A stretch of DNA of 64,000 nucleotides from DATBRG01 sp036560445 (lineage in GTDB: Bacteria; Pseudomonadota; Gammaproteobacteria; Burkholderiales; Methylophilaceae), in assembly GCA_036560445.1 (NCBI GenBank), contig DATBRG010000003.1, positions 1 through 64,000 of the forward strand, written 5' to 3'. The translations under genes were made by a program, and so were the position numbers. Numbering within the stretch: position 1 is the stretch's first letter; the number at the start of each line of letters is the position of its first letter. This document shows, in pieces, positions 1 through 8,926 of this stretch. Under the pieces are notes generated by a model. That model was given only the letters and a program-made list of their open reading frames with translations. It ran no database searches and was not told the origin of the DNA.

Positions 1-111
1 CGCGATGCGTCATATCCTGACCTAGGGGACAGAACCCAGACTACTGGCACCCTGGGTATTTTTTACACCTACCTTGGTCACGATGGTTTTGGAGAAGTGG
101 ATTGGCGATAG
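1..111 (+). CDS. C-terminal end of an unidentified protein (partial)
   Basis: Reading frame 1 is open from the first base to a TAG at 109-111 and encodes 36 residues. The peptide is rich in G, T, Y, F and D and ends in GEVDWR, which looks like real protein and not random translation. The gene begins outside the window. I do not recognise the family; the alternating polar and aromatic residues could suit a beta-strand protein, but 36 residues are too few to say. No clear terminator follows it. Confidence 0.35.
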   Translation, partial: RDASYPDLGDRTQTTGTLGIFYTYLGHDGFGEVDWR

Positions 112-188
112 GCCGTATGCCATTCCTTCGCATAATGTATATTATGTAAAATTAAAGATGGAGCTAATTGAAGTATTCTAATCACCCA

Positions 189-869
189 CTACTTTGGTTT
201 ATTAATATTGGCTTGCATGTCAGCAATGATCTTTGCAGCCCAATCTTTTCCACCCAAGCCAAATGCGATGGCAAGCGATAAAAAGATCGCTCCAAACATA
301 ATGACAAATAAGGCAGTAAGTAATTGAGTGCCGATATCAAGCTGTTCTAAGGCCACAAACAATGCAAAAATCTGAATGCCGTATTCTGCTGAGGTGCTGA
401 TGGCCAAGGCCCCTTCAAACTTAATGCCATGCAGCCAAGCAAATACGAGTCGATTAACAAAGCGTGCCAGTAAAGTACCAAAAATTAGTACGAGGATGGC
501 AATAATGATCTTGGGTAAGTAATTTGCCAGATGGTTGAGCATCTCAGCCACTTCGGTGAGGCCCAGAGTGTGTGCTCCAGTAATGACAAACAGCAGAATC
601 ACCAGCCAGTAAACCACCTGCCCTATGATGCCGCTTAGGGTTAGATCAAACTCACTGTGCTGCAGAAAGGCTTCCAACCCCGATTTATCAGCAAATTTGT
701 CAAAATGTACAAACTCGAGTGCGCGTTTAACTACCAGGCACGAGACTTTGGCGCATATCCAGCCAAAAAATAAAATAACAATAACGGCGAGTAGTTTGGG
801 GAAGAATGTAGCTACTTGGCCCCAGAATTCATTGAGTGATGCAAGAAAAATATCGATCTGGTATTGCAT
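189..869 (-). CDS. Small MscS-like membrane protein with conserved TM-helix repeats
   Basis: A 226-residue integral membrane protein with about five hydrophobic segments. It resembles the TM-helix repeat proteins related to mechanosensitive channels. The C-terminal GLGGKDWAAKI segment corresponds to the GLGG(K/R)DAA stretch at the end of pore-lining helices in that superfamily. The cytoplasmic MscS beta domain is absent, so this is only the membrane part. I chose the ATG at 869 over the longer reading frame (905) because AGGAGG lies four bases upstream of it. Role inferred: osmotic or small-ion channel in the inner membrane. It is monocistronic, with about 170 bp to the next gene upstream. 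Confidence 0.75.
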   Translation of the reverse strand: MQYQIDIFLASLNEFWGQVATFFPKLLAVIVILFFGWICAKVSCLVVKRALEFVHFDKFADKSGLEAFLQHSEFDLTLSGIIGQVVYWLVILLFVITGAHTLGLTEVAEMLNHLANYLPKIIIAILVLIFGTLLARFVNRLVFAWLHGIKFEGALAISTSAEYGIQIFALFVALEQLDIGTQLLTALFVIMFGAIFLSLAIAFGLGGKDWAAKIIADMQANINKPK

Positions 870-1041
870 AGCGCCTCCTACATTTAATTGCGAGATCGGT
901 AGCACGGCATCAGGACTATAGCTAGCCGCGCTTAAGTCCGGACTTATTCTGGACTAAACGAATTGATCTCGCAATTAAATTGGCACAATATTCTAAATAT
1001 ATACATTATATTAACAATGTAACTTAATGTTTTAATGTATT

Positions 1042-1551
1042 TTAAATATTATTGAAATAACGATTCTTAATCCAATAATCCAAACTTAACTTACCTGCCC
1101 CGCCAAATAATAATGGCAAAAACATGATCAGAAGTAAAAGCGGTATTTCGTAGTTGCCAAAGCCATCACCATCAGGATCAACCGCTCTAAAGCCTTTGAG
1201 CAATTCGCCGAATGTATTCCAGTGCTCTGGCCAGTGCACTGCATATATAGCCACGATCGTAAGAATCATCAGCGAGATGGAGAAAAACCGTGTTGCCAGC
1301 CCTAAAACTAGAGCTACCGTACCTGCAAGCTCAAAGCTCATAGCCATGTACCAGCTAATGCTAGGTGGCAGTATATTGAAAGGGAATGGAAAAGTTGCAT
1401 CGGCAAACCAGTTCGTACCGTGCAGTTTTTCAAGGCCGGCCGTACCGAACTCTAAGGCCAATATCAATCGCAGGAATAATTGCGGTATGGCCGATGCGCA
1501 GTAATCAAGTAAATTAGTTAAATAGAAATAGTAACGTGTAAATATAAGCAT
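1042..1551 (-). CDS. DoxX family inner-membrane protein
   Basis: A 169-residue protein with four hydrophobic segments. It has the DoxX-type features of an early RLILALEFGTAGLEKL helix and a GLATRFFS stretch. DoxX-like proteins are found in the bacterial membrane and are variously linked to quinone or thiol redox balance and oxidative stress; the exact reaction here is unknown. It lies downstream of msrQ on the same strand with a 73 bp gap, so co-expression with the methionine sulfoxide repair pair is possible. Length and topology are normal for the family. Confidence 0.8.
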   Translation of the reverse strand: MLIFTRYYFYLTNLLDYCASAIPQLFLRLILALEFGTAGLEKLHGTNWFADATFPFPFNILPPSISWYMAMSFELAGTVALVLGLATRFFSISLMILTIVAIYAVHWPEHWNTFGELLKGFRAVDPDGDGFGNYEIPLLLLIMFLPLLFGGAGKLSLDYWIKNRYFNNI

Positions 1552-1624
1552 GATTGCTCCCTGTTATTGTAATGAAGTGGCTGTACAGGTTTGTCGAGTT
1601 CAGGCCTGCTTCCTTACACGTAAC

Positions 1625-2251
1625 TTATTGTGTAGCAATCTTACTAATACTTGCCCTATTAGGTTGAGTGGTTTTTCTGTAATAAATACGTATACCCAGG
1701 AGCAATGCCAGGGCCATGGCATATAGCAAGGGTTCACGGATATCTTTCTTTACCAGCCACCAAAAGTGCACCACCCCCAGAATCGCAATCAGATAAACCA
1801 ATTGATGCAGCTTTTTCCATTGCGCGCCTAACTTCTGCATCATTTTGCGGTTGGAGGTGACAGCAAGGGGTATGGTCAGCATAAATGCACTAAACCCTAC
1901 CAATACGTATGGATGTTTTGCTATATCTTTGACTATGGCCATCCAATCAAACCATTGATCAAGCCAGATGTAGGTAAGGAAGTGCAGGCAGACATAAAAG
2001 AACATGAATAAGCCCATCATACGTCGTAACTGTATCTGCCAAGCAGCACCAGTTAACAGGCGAATGGGGGTCATGCTGAGTGTGATTAAAAGGATAGCCA
2101 GCGCCCAAGTGCCTGTTGAGCGCTCGACAAATTCAACCGGATTAGCAGTCAAGCTGTCATGGATGCCCAGCCAAATCAGCCTGAATAAGGGGATCAGGGC
2201 CATCACGAAGAGCCCTGCTTTAATCCATGCAATTTGTTTTTTATCTGGCAT
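1625..2251 (-). CDS. msrQ: MsrQ, heme-binding membrane subunit of the MsrPQ methionine sulfoxide reductase
   Basis: A 208-residue membrane protein of the ferric-reductase-like MsrQ/YedZ family. It has about six transmembrane helices and histidines in FMFFYVCLHFL and KLHQLVYLIAILGVVHFWW that fit b-type heme ligands. In the known system MsrQ takes electrons from the respiratory chain or flavin and passes them to periplasmic MsrP. Its start lies two bases after the msrP stop codon, so the two are translationally coupled. Length is typical. Confidence 0.95.
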   Translation of the reverse strand: MPDKKQIAWIKAGLFVMALIPLFRLIWLGIHDSLTANPVEFVERSTGTWALAILLITLSMTPIRLLTGAAWQIQLRRMMGLFMFFYVCLHFLTYIWLDQWFDWMAIVKDIAKHPYVLVGFSAFMLTIPLAVTSNRKMMQKLGAQWKKLHQLVYLIAILGVVHFWWLVKKDIREPLLYAMALALLLGIRIYYRKTTQPNRASISKIATQ

Positions 2252-2253
2252 GG

Positions 2254-3222
2254 CTAGAAGTTCCTGCGTAAATCCATACCGGCATACATATGCGCAACTT
2301 GGTCGGCATACCCATTGAACATCTGGGTTTTGATACGCGGAGAGAATAACCCGCCACCAATACGCCGCTCAGAAGCTTGTGTCCAGCGTGGGTGATCTAC
2401 GGTTGGGTTAACGTTGGCATAGAAGCCATACTCATCAGGCGCAGCCTTGTTCCACGCGGTTTTTGGCATGGTCTCGGTGAACCGGATTTTAACAATGGCC
2501 TTTGCCCCTTTGAAGCCGTATTTCCAGGGTACTACAAGCCGCATGGGAGCCCCATTCTGGTTAGGCAATAGCTCCCCATATAACCCGACGGCCATGATGG
2601 CAAGGGGGTTCATGGCTTCATCCAGGCGCAAGCCTTCAACATAAGGCCAATCCAGCACAGGAATATTGGCGCCAGGCATGGTTCTTGGGTCAGATAGCGA
2701 GATAAATTCCACAAACTTGGCATTGCCGGTAGGCTCTGCCCATTTGATAAGCTGCGCAAGGGGCAAGCCTACCCAAGGGATAACCATAGACCATGCTTCT
2801 ACACAGCGCATACGATATATGCGTTCTTCTAGCGGTGCTATCTTGAAAATGTCTTCAATGGATAATTGCTTGGCTTTCTTCACTTCGCCTTCGATACTTA
2901 CAGTCCATGGGCGAGGCTTAAATAGTACTGATTGTGGCGCGGGGTCGCTTTTGCCAGTGCCGAATTCATAGTAGTTGTTGTAGTTAGTGACATCTTCATA
3001 TTCGGTCAGCTTCTCACCTGCCCCATAAGGAGTTTTGGCGTATCCGGTGATTTTCTGGCGTTGAACTGCCGCATCGGCTTTGGAAGCCCATAAGCCAGTA
3101 GCTGCGGCAGCGCCAGCAATCAGCCCTGCCCCAGCCATTTTGATAAAGTCACGTCGATTATCAAAAACCTCACGTGGCGTGATTTCTGATGGAATGAAGT
3201 CTGGTTTTTTACCTATCAACAT
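2254..3222 (-). CDS. msrP: MsrP, periplasmic molybdopterin methionine sulfoxide reductase
   Basis: A 322-residue protein with a Tat signal (NRRDFIKMAGAG at about residues 22-33, then a hydrophobic stretch ending in an ADA-type cleavage site). A sulfite-oxidase-fold domain follows. The cysteine in RMRCVEAWS is the expected molybdenum ligand. MsrP reduces methionine sulfoxide in oxidised periplasmic proteins using electrons from MsrQ, encoded immediately downstream. The sequence is full length. A rapid-repair role under oxidative or hypochlorite stress is known for the family. AGGAG, in the correct orientation, precedes the ATG. Confidence 0.96.
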   Translation of the reverse strand: MLIGKKPDFIPSEITPREVFDNRRDFIKMAGAGLIAGAAAATGLWASKADAAVQRQKITGYAKTPYGAGEKLTEYEDVTNYNNYYEFGTGKSDPAPQSVLFKPRPWTVSIEGEVKKAKQLSIEDIFKIAPLEERIYRMRCVEAWSMVIPWVGLPLAQLIKWAEPTGNAKFVEFISLSDPRTMPGANIPVLDWPYVEGLRLDEAMNPLAIMAVGLYGELLPNQNGAPMRLVVPWKYGFKGAKAIVKIRFTETMPKTAWNKAAPDEYGFYANVNPTVDHPRWTQASERRIGGGLFSPRIKTQMFNGYADQVAHMYAGMDLRRNF

Positions 3223-3313
3223 GTTCGCTATCTCCTGAATGGTGCTAATGCCGTTATTTTCTTAACGATTAGTCGCCCAAACCTGCCCAGCCTTACATTC
3301 CCATCGAATTATT

Positions 3314-4234
3314 TCAATGTAATTTTTCTATTTCCTGGTTAACTTCATCGGCCAGGGATTGTGCACCTATCTCATCACAGATTTGCTTGGCATCACTTAG
3401 CAGTGGCTTGGCCGCCGGCACATCGCCGCTGGCGACTTTGTTCAGGGCTAAGTAATAATAACTTTTGGCTTCCCAATAAGCCCCGCCTTGGTCTTTGCTT
3501 AACTTGGTGATTTTGTTGATGGCTTTTTCAGCATTGGCATAGTCTTTTGCCGCCGTGTAAATACGCCCCATCTCTAGGCCCGCATTAGCGTAATGGTTCA
3601 GATCTCCGCCCCGCTCTTCCATCAGTAATGCCTTGATCTGATACTCAATGGCCTGGTCATGCTTACCAAGGCTGCTATAGGTTGATGCTATACGGGCAAA
3701 ATTGTCGGCACGCTCGTTATCATTCGCAGATAGTTTGCTACCTGCCATATAACTTTCCAGCGCTGCGTCTAGTTGGTTGCTAGCAACCTGCGTGTCGCCA
3801 ATCAAGTTGAGATTGATACGTTCAAAGCGGGGCTCTTTTTCGGCTTGTGCAACAGCCAGACTCTGGCGATAAGTCGCAAGTGCCTCGGGCAGCTGACCTG
3901 CATCTTTCTGCACATTACCAATCAGGCTTAGAGCAACGATGTGCTCTAGCGGGGTAGTCGATGCTTTTTCTGCAATTTGTAGGGCAGTGATAGCCTCATT
4001 GAATCGCCCTGTACCACCGTAAGCACGGCCTTTGCATAGCTGTGCATTACGATTGCTCTTATCCTGTTTAAGCACCTGTTCCGCAAAGGCTAACGCTTTG
4101 GATGCGTCGCCTTCCATAATTGCTTCATTACACGACTTAAGGTTATTGGCGATATCGGCTTGGTCAGCTTGGGCAACGCTTGAAAAAATCAAAACAAATA
4201 GCGCTGGAAAGATATAGATAATTCTTGAATACAT
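3314..4234 (-). CDS. Periplasmic tetratricopeptide repeat protein
   Basis: 306 residues with a Sec-type signal peptide (hydrophobic residues 5-18, cleavage after SSVAQA near residue 23). About six TPR-like helical repeats follow (for example LCKGRAYGGTGRFNEAI and GDTQVASNQLDAAL). TPR proteins act as protein-interaction scaffolds; the partner here is unknown. The gene follows cysQ with an 18 bp gap and is probably at the end of the smc-zipA-ligA-cysQ transcription unit. Nothing looks truncated. Confidence 0.8.
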   Translation of the reverse strand: MYSRIIYIFPALFVLIFSSVAQADQADIANNLKSCNEAIMEGDASKALAFAEQVLKQDKSNRNAQLCKGRAYGGTGRFNEAITALQIAEKASTTPLEHIVALSLIGNVQKDAGQLPEALATYRQSLAVAQAEKEPRFERINLNLIGDTQVASNQLDAALESYMAGSKLSANDNERADNFARIASTYSSLGKHDQAIEYQIKALLMEERGGDLNHYANAGLEMGRIYTAAKDYANAEKAINKITKLSKDQGGAYWEAKSYYYLALNKVASGDVPAAKPLLSDAKQICDEIGAQSLADEVNQEIEKLH

Positions 4235-4252
4235 ATATTTAAATCCTGATTG

Positions 4253-5062
4253 TTAGTCCAAGTACTGGCTCCAGTTGTGCTGTGTAGTGCCACAAGCAAA
4301 AAACTCTGGGTTGAGTAATGAATCCTTGGTGTTATAAGTAAAAGCTTGGCCATCCATATCGACTAGGCTGCCGCCAGCCAATTCCAGTACACATTGTGCA
4401 GCTGCTGTATCCCACTCCGAGGTTGGCCCCAGCCGCGGATAAACATCTGCCTTACCTTCTGCTACCAGGCATATCTTAAGTGAGCTACCCATAGTGATTA
4501 GCTGGGGAGGTAAATGGTTCCTTTCGATATTTCCCAAGAAAGTCTGCATCCTGTTGTCTGAATGAGATCGGCTGCCAGCAATGATTAAGTTCGATAAATC
4601 CAATGCCCGGCAGTGAACCTGAGTTACAGCTTCATCCGGCTCCTGTTTAAAAGCACCATGGCCAGTTGCTGCGTAGTAAATCAAGTCTTTTGCGGGAGCG
4701 AATACAACCCCAATCACCGGTTTTCCTGCTTCAATCAGGGCGATGTTGACGGTAAACTCTCCATTACGCTTGATAAATTCTCGTGTTCCATCTAGGGGGT
4801 CTACCAACCAGTAACGACGCCATGTAGCGCGAGTAGCATAGGGAATGTTAGCGGATTCTTCAGAGAGGATTGGCAACTCGGGCGTAAGCTTCTTTAGGCC
4901 GGATTCAATAATATTGTGAGCTGCGATGTCTGCGAGTGTCAGAGGAGAATTATCATCTTTGCGAGTTACCGCAATTTCACCGCGATAGACTTGCATGACG
5001 GCTGCGCCTGCTTCGCAGGCAATGCTAATTAGTTGTGCCAGGTGCTCATGGACCGCATTCAT
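4253..5062 (-). CDS. cysQ: CysQ, 3'(2'),5'-bisphosphate nucleotidase
   Basis: 269 residues of the inositol-monophosphatase superfamily. The metal-binding motifs are all present: LSEES, DPLDGTREF and SEWDTAAAQ. The DPLDGTREFI form is typical of CysQ, which hydrolyses 3'-phosphoadenosine 5'-phosphate left by sulfate assimilation. The start ATG overlaps the ligA stop codon by four bases, so translation is coupled to ligA. An inositol monophosphatase is less likely given the REF extension of the motif. Confidence 0.92.
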   Translation of the reverse strand: MNAVHEHLAQLISIACEAGAAVMQVYRGEIAVTRKDDNSPLTLADIAAHNIIESGLKKLTPELPILSEESANIPYATRATWRRYWLVDPLDGTREFIKRNGEFTVNIALIEAGKPVIGVVFAPAKDLIYYAATGHGAFKQEPDEAVTQVHCRALDLSNLIIAGSRSHSDNRMQTFLGNIERNHLPPQLITMGSSLKICLVAEGKADVYPRLGPTSEWDTAAAQCVLELAGGSLVDMDGQAFTYNTKDSLLNPEFFACGTTQHNWSQYLD

Positions 5063-7494
5063 GACTGCAACATGGAAAGTAATCCTGCCTCATCCAGTAT
5101 TGCAACTCCCAACTCCTGCGCTTTATCCAGCTTGCTGCCTGCTTCTGCACCAGCTACTACAAAACTAGTCTTTTTAGATACGCTGCCACTGACCTTGCCG
5201 CCTTTAGCCTCAATCATTTCTTTTGCCTGCTCCCGTGACAAATTGGGCAAGGTTCCAGTCAATACAAAGGTTTTGCCGGCTAGAACACCCTCTCCCTCAG
5301 TCTCGGCCGACATTACGGCTAGAAGTTCAGTACGCAGTGCATCTAGCTGCGCCAGTTGGATGCGATGTTCATCGACCTCTAGCCATTCGAGTAGTGACTT
5401 AGACACGTCAGCCGGAAGGGCTTCGAGCTGCCCGATAGAGACTGATTCCAACCGTGCCAGTTGTGTCAGCGTTGGTATCGCCGTCGCCAATTGCTTGCTG
5501 CGCGCCATAGTTAACTTAGGCACACCTAGCATCGCGTAAAGTCCAGCCAGCTCAAGTTTATCGCGTAGTTTGGCGCTGGGGGGCTGCTCGCCTTGTGGTA
5601 CCACATTAGCATCCAAAAGCGCATCTAGTGCCTGCTGATTCTTCGGCTCGGAAAAGAACTCGGCAATGGCCTCGGCGACTATCGTGCCTACGTCGGGCAA
5701 TACTAGCAGCAGTGGTTTTGGCGCGCGGCGAATCACGGATAGATTACCGAGCCAGTCGGTCAGAGTTTTGGCAGTCGATTCACCTACGTGGCGAATGCCC
5801 AATGCAAACAGGAAGCGCGCTAAAGGGGGCCTCTTACTGGCCTGGATGCTGGCTAGTAAGTTTTCCGCCCACTTGGTAGCGATCTTACCTGCAGCTACGG
5901 TCTCAGGGGTGACGCCGTCGCGCTCATCGGCGCGGCGTTTCATTTCAAGAAAATCTTCGAGCGTAAGATCGTACAGGTCGGCAATGCCGTGCACATAGCC
6001 CAGCTCGACCAAGTTATCAATGTAGCGTTCGCCCAAGCCCTCGATATCCATCATGCGGCGACTGACGAAATGGCGAATTGCTTCCTTGCGCTGCGCCGAG
6101 CAGAACAATCCGCCCGAGCAGCGCGCCACTGCCCCGTCCTTCTCACGTATCACGTGTGAGCCGCAAACCGGGCAAGTCTTGGGCAGCTCAAATGGTGGAT
6201 ACTTGGGCTGATGCGCGGGATTGAATAGATCGCCCCCAGACACATCTACCATCGGTCGGCGACCGAGTACCACAGACACCACCTCAGGAATCACATCGCC
6301 GGCACGGCGGACGATTACAGTATCGCCGATACGTACATCCTTACGGTTGATCTCATCCTGATTGTGTAATGTGGCGTTGGTGACTGAGACGCCGCCAACG
6401 AATACCTTTTTTAAGCGGGCAACCGGTGTCAACGCTCCAGTACGGCCGACTTGAACATTAATGTCTTCAATTGTTGTTTGCGCTTCCTGAGCTGGGTACT
6501 TATGCGCTATTGCCCAGCGAGGCTCGCGGGTACGAAAACCGAGCTCGCGCTGCAATGCCAGCGAATTGACCTTATAGACAACACCATCTATTTCAAACGG
6601 CAGCATGGCACGTTTGGCTGCAATCTGCCGGTGAAACGTAGCAAGGCCAGATCCTCCTGGCACGACAATGTGGTCGCGGCAAACTGGAAAGCCAAATTGC
6701 TCCAACGCATCTAAGATTAAACTGTGCTTTGGCGGTATGTCATCCCAACCTGACACCTCACCCAGACCATAAGCAAAAAATGACAGTTTTCGCTTTTTGG
6801 TTGCACGAGGATCCAACTGGCGCACACCGCCAGCTGCTGCATTCCGAGGGTTCACGAAGAGCTTGTCGCCCGACTGCTCCAATTTATCGTTAATTTGCTT
6901 GAAGTTAGCGAGTTTCATATAAACCTCACCTCGCACCTCCAGCACTTTAGGTATGGTTCTCTGAAAAAGATCGTTCTCTCCGAGATGAGCGCACAGTCGA
7001 AGCGGAATCTGTCCAATCGTCCGGATATTCTGCGTGACATCCTCTCCTGTGATGCCATCGCCGCGTGTCGCAGCTTGTACCAAGATGCCGCTTTCGTAAC
7101 GCAGGTTGATGGCTAGCCCGTCGAACTTAAGTTCAGCAATATATTCGATAGGTGAATCTGCCTCTGACAAACCAAGTTCTCTGCGCACACTCGCGTCGAA
7201 AGCGAGTGCACCAGCATCAGTGGTATCTGTCTCTGTACGAATCGACAGCATAGGTACAGCGTGCCGTACAGACATTAGCGTAGATTGCGGCATGCCGCCA
7301 ACGCGCTGTGTGGGCGATTCTGGCGTGATCAGCTCGGGGTAATTGGCTTCTAGTGCCTGTAGTTCGCGGAACAGGCTGTCGTATGCGCTATCCGGGATTT
7401 CCGGTGCGTCCAGCACGTAATACAGGTAGTCGTTGCGGGAAATTTCCTTGCGCAGCGTGACAGCGCGCTGCATGATGTCTGCGGATACAGCCAT
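5059..7494 (-). CDS. ligA: LigA, NAD-dependent DNA ligase with an extra helix-hairpin-helix block
   Basis: 811 residues; seals nicks with NAD+ as cofactor. Domains in order: Ia domain (NDYLYYVLDAPEIPDSAYD), adenylation domain with the catalytic lysine in ELKFDG (K123) and GDGITGEDVT, OB fold, four-cysteine zinc finger (CPVC...CSGGLFC), HhH domain and C-terminal BRCT. About 140 residues longer than E. coli LigA. Most of the excess is at about residues 641-730, between the normal HhH domain and BRCT, and it resembles a second HhH block (LAGLYAMLGVPKLT... aligns with LARFLFALGIRHVG...). It starts three bases after zipA ends and overlaps cysQ by four. Confidence 0.97.
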   Translation of the reverse strand: MAVSADIMQRAVTLRKEISRNDYLYYVLDAPEIPDSAYDSLFRELQALEANYPELITPESPTQRVGGMPQSTLMSVRHAVPMLSIRTETDTTDAGALAFDASVRRELGLSEADSPIEYIAELKFDGLAINLRYESGILVQAATRGDGITGEDVTQNIRTIGQIPLRLCAHLGENDLFQRTIPKVLEVRGEVYMKLANFKQINDKLEQSGDKLFVNPRNAAAGGVRQLDPRATKKRKLSFFAYGLGEVSGWDDIPPKHSLILDALEQFGFPVCRDHIVVPGGSGLATFHRQIAAKRAMLPFEIDGVVYKVNSLALQRELGFRTREPRWAIAHKYPAQEAQTTIEDINVQVGRTGALTPVARLKKVFVGGVSVTNATLHNQDEINRKDVRIGDTVIVRRAGDVIPEVVSVVLGRRPMVDVSGGDLFNPAHQPKYPPFELPKTCPVCGSHVIREKDGAVARCSGGLFCSAQRKEAIRHFVSRRMMDIEGLGERYIDNLVELGYVHGIADLYDLTLEDFLEMKRRADERDGVTPETVAAGKIATKWAENLLASIQASKRPPLARFLFALGIRHVGESTAKTLTDWLGNLSVIRRAPKPLLLVLPDVGTIVAEAIAEFFSEPKNQQALDALLDANVVPQGEQPPSAKLRDKLELAGLYAMLGVPKLTMARSKQLATAIPTLTQLARLESVSIGQLEALPADVSKSLLEWLEVDEHRIQLAQLDALRTELLAVMSAETEGEGVLAGKTFVLTGTLPNLSREQAKEMIEAKGGKVSGSVSKKTSFVVAGAEAGSKLDKAQELGVAILDEAGLLSMLQS

Positions 7495-7497
7495 ATG

Positions 7498-8886
7498 TTA
7501 AGAGAACAGTCTGAGCGCAATGGGGCTGCCAGGGACAATGCCACGCGCTACCATAGTGGCATGGATAACCTTGAGTTGTTGCCTGATCTTGTCTATCTGG
7601 ATTTCGCCCAATGCGCGTTGCTTGTCATCCACCAGCTGGCCACTCAGGCTGCCCTCCATTTGTTTGGCAATCAATACCATCTGGTTGAACACTTCGGCAC
7701 AGTTCTTCACACGCGGTATATCCAGCTGAAAAGTGATGCCCCGAATTACATTGCTGCGCAACATCTCAGTAGTGAAGGGATTGTTATCATGGTTAGTGAC
7801 AGAGAACAGTTTTTGGCCTGTTTCGGATTGATAATGGAATGCACCATCATCCCCTAGTACGAGCCCGCTAGCTTCGGCCAACCCCCTGAATTTGGTGCCA
7901 GTAAAAGGGCCACTCACCCCTTGCGTGAGGTGGAACCCCACCATTTTATCTACCTCTATGCAGAACTGATCAAGCTCGCTGGCGTAACTCAGTGGGTCAC
8001 TAATACCTTGCCATTCGATATGGGCGCTGAGTTCACGACCAAGGCTGCCAACAGCTTCCAGATAGCGGCCTAACGTCTCCCTTGATACTTGCCCTGATCG
8101 ATCTGCAAGTTGCATGCTACATGCTGCGCAGATGAATTGGCTTGACTCATGCTCACGCGTCAATGGACACCATACGTTATCGAGGCCCAAACCATAGACG
8201 TAAATAGGCTTATCCAGATCGGTAAGGGATAGTAGGAACTCTCGCAAAGGCGCACCCATGACTGGTTGCTGCAAATATAGCAAAGCGATCAGGTCTATTT
8301 GCTGGCTGATCATTGCAGGCAAGGTAACGGGCTCGTCATCCTCGTAGGTAGGAGTTTGTGGCGTTCCAGACTCGGCGGTCAATGTTGGAATAGACTCGTT
8401 GGCAGGCACTACTTCCAGCCCCGCTTCCTCCATAAGTTCGGCCGTTGGCGCGGCGATGAAGTCGGGTTCTGTCTTGTCTTGCCGCCAAGGCATGTCTGCA
8501 ATTGTGGAAATAGTTTCTGGTGGCTCAATGTCCTCGTTTGACTCCGCCATGTCACGCTCGAACTCAGCCACAGCCGAAGCAGCCTCCAGCACGGGATTTT
8601 CATGATCAAAGTCGCCTAGAGGAGGGTCTTTGATATTCATTGGTATTTTGTCTTCTTGGGCTAAATTGACTAATGGCTCAGTGACAGGGCTTTGGCGCTC
8701 TGCCTCGCTTGCCAAGATGGCTTCCGGGTCCATTTTGAAATCACCCATCAAGGCATCTTTTTCAGGTTCGACAAAGCGATTTGCAGCCTCATTACGGAAA
8801 CTTCTCTCCTGCCACCAGTTAAACAGGATGACCGCCAGTATGATGGCTGCACCAAGGGCAATCAGGGATAACTGAAGGTCATTCAT
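7498..8886 (-). CDS. zipA: ZipA-like cell division protein
   Basis: 462 residues. One N-terminal membrane anchor (LSLIALGAAIILAVILFNWW) is followed by a positively charged stretch, a long acidic low-complexity linker (about residues 40-190) and a globular C-terminal domain that fits the FtsZ-binding ZipA_C fold. ZipA tethers FtsZ to the inner membrane at the division site. The sequence is diverged from enterobacterial ZipA, but topology and the smc-zipA-ligA order support the call. The gap to smc is 40 bp and to ligA three bases, so one operon is likely. Confidence 0.87.
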   Translation of the reverse strand: MNDLQLSLIALGAAIILAVILFNWWQERSFRNEAANRFVEPEKDALMGDFKMDPEAILASEAERQSPVTEPLVNLAQEDKIPMNIKDPPLGDFDHENPVLEAASAVAEFERDMAESNEDIEPPETISTIADMPWRQDKTEPDFIAAPTAELMEEAGLEVVPANESIPTLTAESGTPQTPTYEDDEPVTLPAMISQQIDLIALLYLQQPVMGAPLREFLLSLTDLDKPIYVYGLGLDNVWCPLTREHESSQFICAACSMQLADRSGQVSRETLGRYLEAVGSLGRELSAHIEWQGISDPLSYASELDQFCIEVDKMVGFHLTQGVSGPFTGTKFRGLAEASGLVLGDDGAFHYQSETGQKLFSVTNHDNNPFTTEMLRSNVIRGITFQLDIPRVKNCAEVFNQMVLIAKQMEGSLSGQLVDDKQRALGEIQIDKIRQQLKVIHATMVARGIVPGSPIALRLFS

Positions 8887-8926
8887 TTGGGGCTGCCTTG
8901 AGTTGACTTATTGGGGCAGATTTGTT

